Shown: positions 4,621 through 6,379 of the stretch, piece after piece
Position numbering within the stretch: the first letter of the stretch is position 1
Layout of the letters: each line of letters starts with the position of its first letter
Assembly (NCBI GenBank): GCA_003132645.1
Contig: PKYM01000222.1
Coordinates: forward strand, 1-6,379
DNA length: 6,379 nt
Direction of reading: 5' to 3'
Origin: Actinomycetota bacterium
Lineage (GTDB): Bacteria > Actinomycetota > Thermoleophilia > UBA2241
Notes under the pieces: model-generated
The model's input: the letters and a program-made list of their open reading frames with translations, nothing else
What the model was told of the DNA's origin: nothing
Databases searched by the model: none
Program-made: the position numbers and the translations under genes

Positions 4621-5930
4621 CAGCGTCCCCAATCGAAATCGGGGGCTCGCTGCGACTTCCAGTCGGCCGGCACGTTCTCGTCGTCGGTGCGCTGGCCCAT
4701 CATCGACTTGGAGATGATCACACCGCTCGTGACGCCGGACGGCTTGGCCTCTGAGGAATCCTTCGGCGTGGGCGGCTTGATGCGGCTAGGGGCGAGCTGG
4801 ACCGTGCCGTCGGCGCGCACGCTGGCGTTGGGCCGCAGGTCGACGCGCTCCTCGTAGCCGCGGTCGGCCAGCGAGATGCGACCCGACTCGGCCAGCTCGA
4901 CCTGGAACTGATACCAGCCCATCGACCACATGAACGTGACGAGCAGGGTGCTTTCGCCCTGCGAGCCCACGTGCACCTGCGGCATGCCGAGGTTCTCGTT
5001 GGTCTCGACGATCCGTTTGGGGACGGCGCTCACGTTCAGCAGGTCGACCCCGCGCTGCAGGATGGTGAGCGGGATGAGCTCGTCTGGTCCGAGCTCGTCG
5101 GCGCTCGGGGCCGGCTCGCTCGTGGGCGGCTCGCCGATGAGCGTGTCGTCGGTGGCGCCGTCAAACGGCGACACCGCGGGAGCTGACGCTCCGCCCGCCG
5201 CTCCGCCCGGCGCATCGAATGCCGCAACGTCGCCTGCCGCGTCGAACCCCGCGATGTCATCTGCCGCGGATGATCCGGTCGAGGCGCTGGCTGGTTCTGT
5301 GGCGCGGCGCAGGGCCTCGCCGAGCCTGGGGTCGGTGTGCTCAAAGGCCGCCGCCATCTCGGCGCCGTCTTCGGCCTGCGCCGTGTCATCTGTCTGAAGC
5401 TGCGCCGTTTCGTCTCCGGGGAACCGCGCCGCATCGTCTGCCGGGACTGGCGCCGCGTCGTCTCCCTGGAGTTGGGTAGCCCCGAACCCCTCGTCGGCGG
5501 CGAAGGCAGGCGCGGCGAACTCAGCCGTCTCGGCACCCGCCTCGGGCGGGCGCCGAGACTCACTTTCGCTACGCAACTGTGCGAGCTGCGCCGCGAGCTC
5601 CTGCTTTTCGGCTTCGGCGCGCGCCAGGTGACTCTCGAGACGCTCGATCTCGGCGTCTTTGTCTTTGAGGGCGCGCCAGAAGGCGTCGCTGTCGGTGCGC
5701 AGCGGCTTGACCCTCCCGCTGGTCACGGCGGCCGTATCGTCGGCGGGCTCGAGCGGGCTGCTGCCCGGGGAGCCCTCGGACGGGCTACACAGCGAGCAGA
5801 TGAAGCGCTCGCTGCCGTCGTCGTCGACTATGCGCTGCGTCCACTCGCCGGCCAGCAGCGTGCGTCCGCAGCTACTGCAGACGGTGTCGTCGTGATTGTC
5901 CTTCGCGCGTCCAAAAAGGCGTCCTAGCAT
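4620..5930 (-). CDS. Zinc-ribbon, coiled-coil protein of unknown function
   Basis: I do not recognise this 436-residue protein as a named family. Residues 18-48 form a four-cysteine zinc ribbon (CSSC at 18-21, CSLC at 45-48, C-x2-C-x23-C-x2-C). Residues about 82-125 are a charged helix likely to form a coiled coil (LKDKDAEIERLESHLARAEA). Residues 126-280 are Ala/Asp/Glu-rich, acidic and probably disordered; they include four tandem octapeptide repeats (153-184) and a nine-residue duplication (223-240). Residues about 283-385 look like a compact domain (LIPLTILQRGVDLLNVSAV, then VTFMWSMGWYQFQVEL and DRGYEERVDL). A polar tail ends DFDWGR. No signal peptide or membrane segment is visible. ATG 5930 was chosen over in-frame GTG 5942 because GTGGAG lies 6 nt before it, while the GTG has no site. 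It is convergent with the lipoprotein gene and lies downstream of the DUF2007 gene. A scaffold or regulatory role is possible but unproven. Confidence 0.8.
   Translation of the reverse strand: MLGRLFGRAKDNHDDTVCSSCGRTLLAGEWTQRIVDDDGSERFICSLCSPSEGSPGSSPLEPADDTAAVTSGRVKPLRTDSDAFWRALKDKDAEIERLESHLARAEAEKQELAAQLAQLRSESESRRPPEAGAETAEFAAPAFAADEGFGATQLQGDDAAPVPADDAARFPGDETAQLQTDDTAQAEDGAEMAAAFEHTDPRLGEALRRATEPASASTGSSAADDIAGFDAAGDVAAFDAPGGAAGGASAPAVSPFDGATDDTLIGEPPTSEPAPSADELGPDELIPLTILQRGVDLLNVSAVPKRIVETNENLGMPQVHVGSQGESTLLVTFMWSMGWYQFQVELAESGRISLADRGYEERVDLRPNASVRADGTVQLAPSRIKPPTPKDSSEAKPSGVTSGVIISKSMMGQRTDDENVPADWKSQRAPDFDWGR
5379..5474 (-). repeat. Four tandem octapeptide repeats in the zinc-ribbon protein
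   Basis: Residues 153-184 read QLQGDDAA, PVPADDAA, RFPGDETA and QLQTDDTA: a period of eight with an acidic pair followed by [AT]A in every copy. The copies have diverged at the DNA level, so this is an old coding repeat within the acidic linker, not a recent slippage tract. Confidence 0.7.
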
Positions 5931-6017
5931 GGCCCGCTCCACTGTTTCCGGCTGACGTGAGGTGGGGCATTTCTTTGCCCTTGTCGCGGTGGCGCGCTTT
6001 CGCCCACGCGACCACTC

Positions 6018-6026
6018 ATAGTACCA
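6018..6026 (-). promoter_or_regulatory. Candidate extended -10 for the zinc-ribbon gene
   Basis: On the minus strand TGG-TACTAT forms an extended -10 element (4 of 6 matches) about 90 nt before the ATG at 5930. There is no clear -35. The 165-nt gap after the DUF2007 gene makes a separate promoter plausible. The leader also contains a weak inverted repeat, GGGCA/TGCCC, at 5965-5980. Confidence 0.3.
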
Positions 6027-6068
6027 GACTTCGGTTCGGCGGCCGGGCTCCGACGAGATCGGGCCAGA

Positions 6069-6089
6069 GGCAGGTCCTATGGTCCTGCC
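6069..6089 (-). terminator. Possible hairpin 3' of the DUF2007 gene
   Basis: A near-perfect inverted repeat (arms GGCAGGTCC and GGTCCTGCC around TAT, one T:T mismatch) begins 6 nt after the DUF2007 stop. No T-tract follows on the minus strand, so it may be a Rho-assisted or weak terminator, or an mRNA 3'-end stabiliser. Confidence 0.35.
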
Positions 6090-6095
6090 GTTCGC

Positions 6096-6341
6096 CTACC
6101 GTTCTTCTGCTTCCGGGTCGAACTCGAGGCCGACCGTGTCGGCCCGGCCGAGGACGTCCTGGGCGACGATCAGATCCTCTTCGCTCACGAGAACGTCGAT
6201 CGCCCCCAGCCCGGAGGTGCCCGGGTAGGCGTCGTGCAGGCCGCCGCGGAGCGTGGCGGCGATGCCCGCTTCGCTCAGGACGTTGGAGATCGCGGTCGCC
6301 TGGTCGAGATCGTTGGCAGTCGTTGCCCTTCGAAGCTCCAT
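6096..6341 (-). CDS. DUF2007 family protein (putative signal-transducing protein)
   Basis: The 81-residue product reads as one DUF2007 domain. It opens MELRRATTANDLDQATAISN, followed by LSEAGIAATLRG (23-34), a short variable loop (HDAYPGTSG), the strand AIDVLVSEEDLIVAQDVLG (47-65) and an acidic end (EFDPEAEER). The family has a small ferredoxin-like alpha/beta fold related to ACT/GlnB-like modules, labelled a putative signal transducer in domain databases; no biochemical role is firmly established. It often occurs alone or fused to zinc ribbons. The ATG at 6341 is preceded by GAGGTG with a 5-nt spacer, which supports the start. No signal peptide is present, so it is cytoplasmic. It is the upstream neighbour, in the same direction, of the zinc-ribbon gene, with a 165-nt gap. 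Nothing upstream (6342-6379) can be called beyond its ribosome binding site. Confidence 0.8.
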   Translation of the reverse strand: MELRRATTANDLDQATAISNVLSEAGIAATLRGGLHDAYPGTSGLGAIDVLVSEEDLIVAQDVLGRADTVGLEFDPEAEER

Positions 6342-6379
6342 CGTGCCACCTCGCTTTCGCGATCGTCGTGCGGGCCGCA

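Noticed and set aside
5337..5927. A 196-codon plus-strand frame opposite the zinc-ribbon gene
   Set aside because: It is an antisense shadow of the repetitive acidic region; the minus-strand frame has the zinc ribbon, ribosome binding site and terminator.
5931..5942. GTG at 5942 as start of the zinc-ribbon gene
   Set aside because: That GTG is part of the GTGGAG ribosome binding site for ATG 5930 and lacks a good site of its own.

Overview
The window is GC-rich DNA, roughly two thirds GC by eye, from a bacterial chromosome. It is built around the conserved rpmH–rnpA–yidD–yidC–jag (khpB) block that lies beside the replication origin in many bacteria. The short Gram-positive type of YidC, the GGIDHVP ending of YidD and an exported lipoprotein of LppX/LprAFG/LolA-like character fit a deep-branching, high-GC Actinomycetota lineage. 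That placement is an inference; no 16S or other marker is present to settle it.

Layout. Positions 1-729 (minus strand) hold the N-terminal 243 codons of a DUF4388 protein that runs off the left edge. Positions 730-897 are a divergent intergenic region with a clear sigma70-type promoter (TTGACC, 18 bp, TATACT) for the ribosomal operon. Positions 898-3416 (plus) hold rpmH (TTG start), rnpA, yidD, yidC and jag. They are packed with gaps of 4-11 bp, and jag overlaps the end of yidC by 29 bp. Positions 3417-3580 are a GC-rich spacer with small inverted repeats and a short tandem repeat. Positions 3581-4561 (plus) encode a lipoprotein. A perfect 17-bp hairpin at 4583-4620 separates it from a convergent gene. 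That gene, 4620-5930 (minus), encodes a zinc-ribbon/coiled-coil protein of unknown function. Positions 5931-6095 are intergenic, and 6096-6341 (minus) encode a small DUF2007 protein.

How the genes fit together. The central operon links ribosome assembly (L34), tRNA 5' maturation (RNase P protein) and membrane protein insertion (YidD, YidC, with the RNA-binding protein Jag/KhpB). The flanking genes differ from the commonest arrangement: no dnaA lies upstream of rpmH, no rsmG, mnmE or parAB follows jag, and no DnaA-box cluster was seen. The flanking proteins look like signalling or envelope accessory factors: a DUF4388 protein with two MshEN-like helical motifs and a cysteine cluster, a lipoprotein, a zinc-ribbon protein and a DUF2007 protein.

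No CRISPR array, mobile element, tRNA or rRNA was found. The points most worth a second look are the rnpA reading frame staying open across all of rpmH (as in the Thermus nested arrangement), the domain mix of the two unknown minus-strand proteins, and the long basic tail of YidC.
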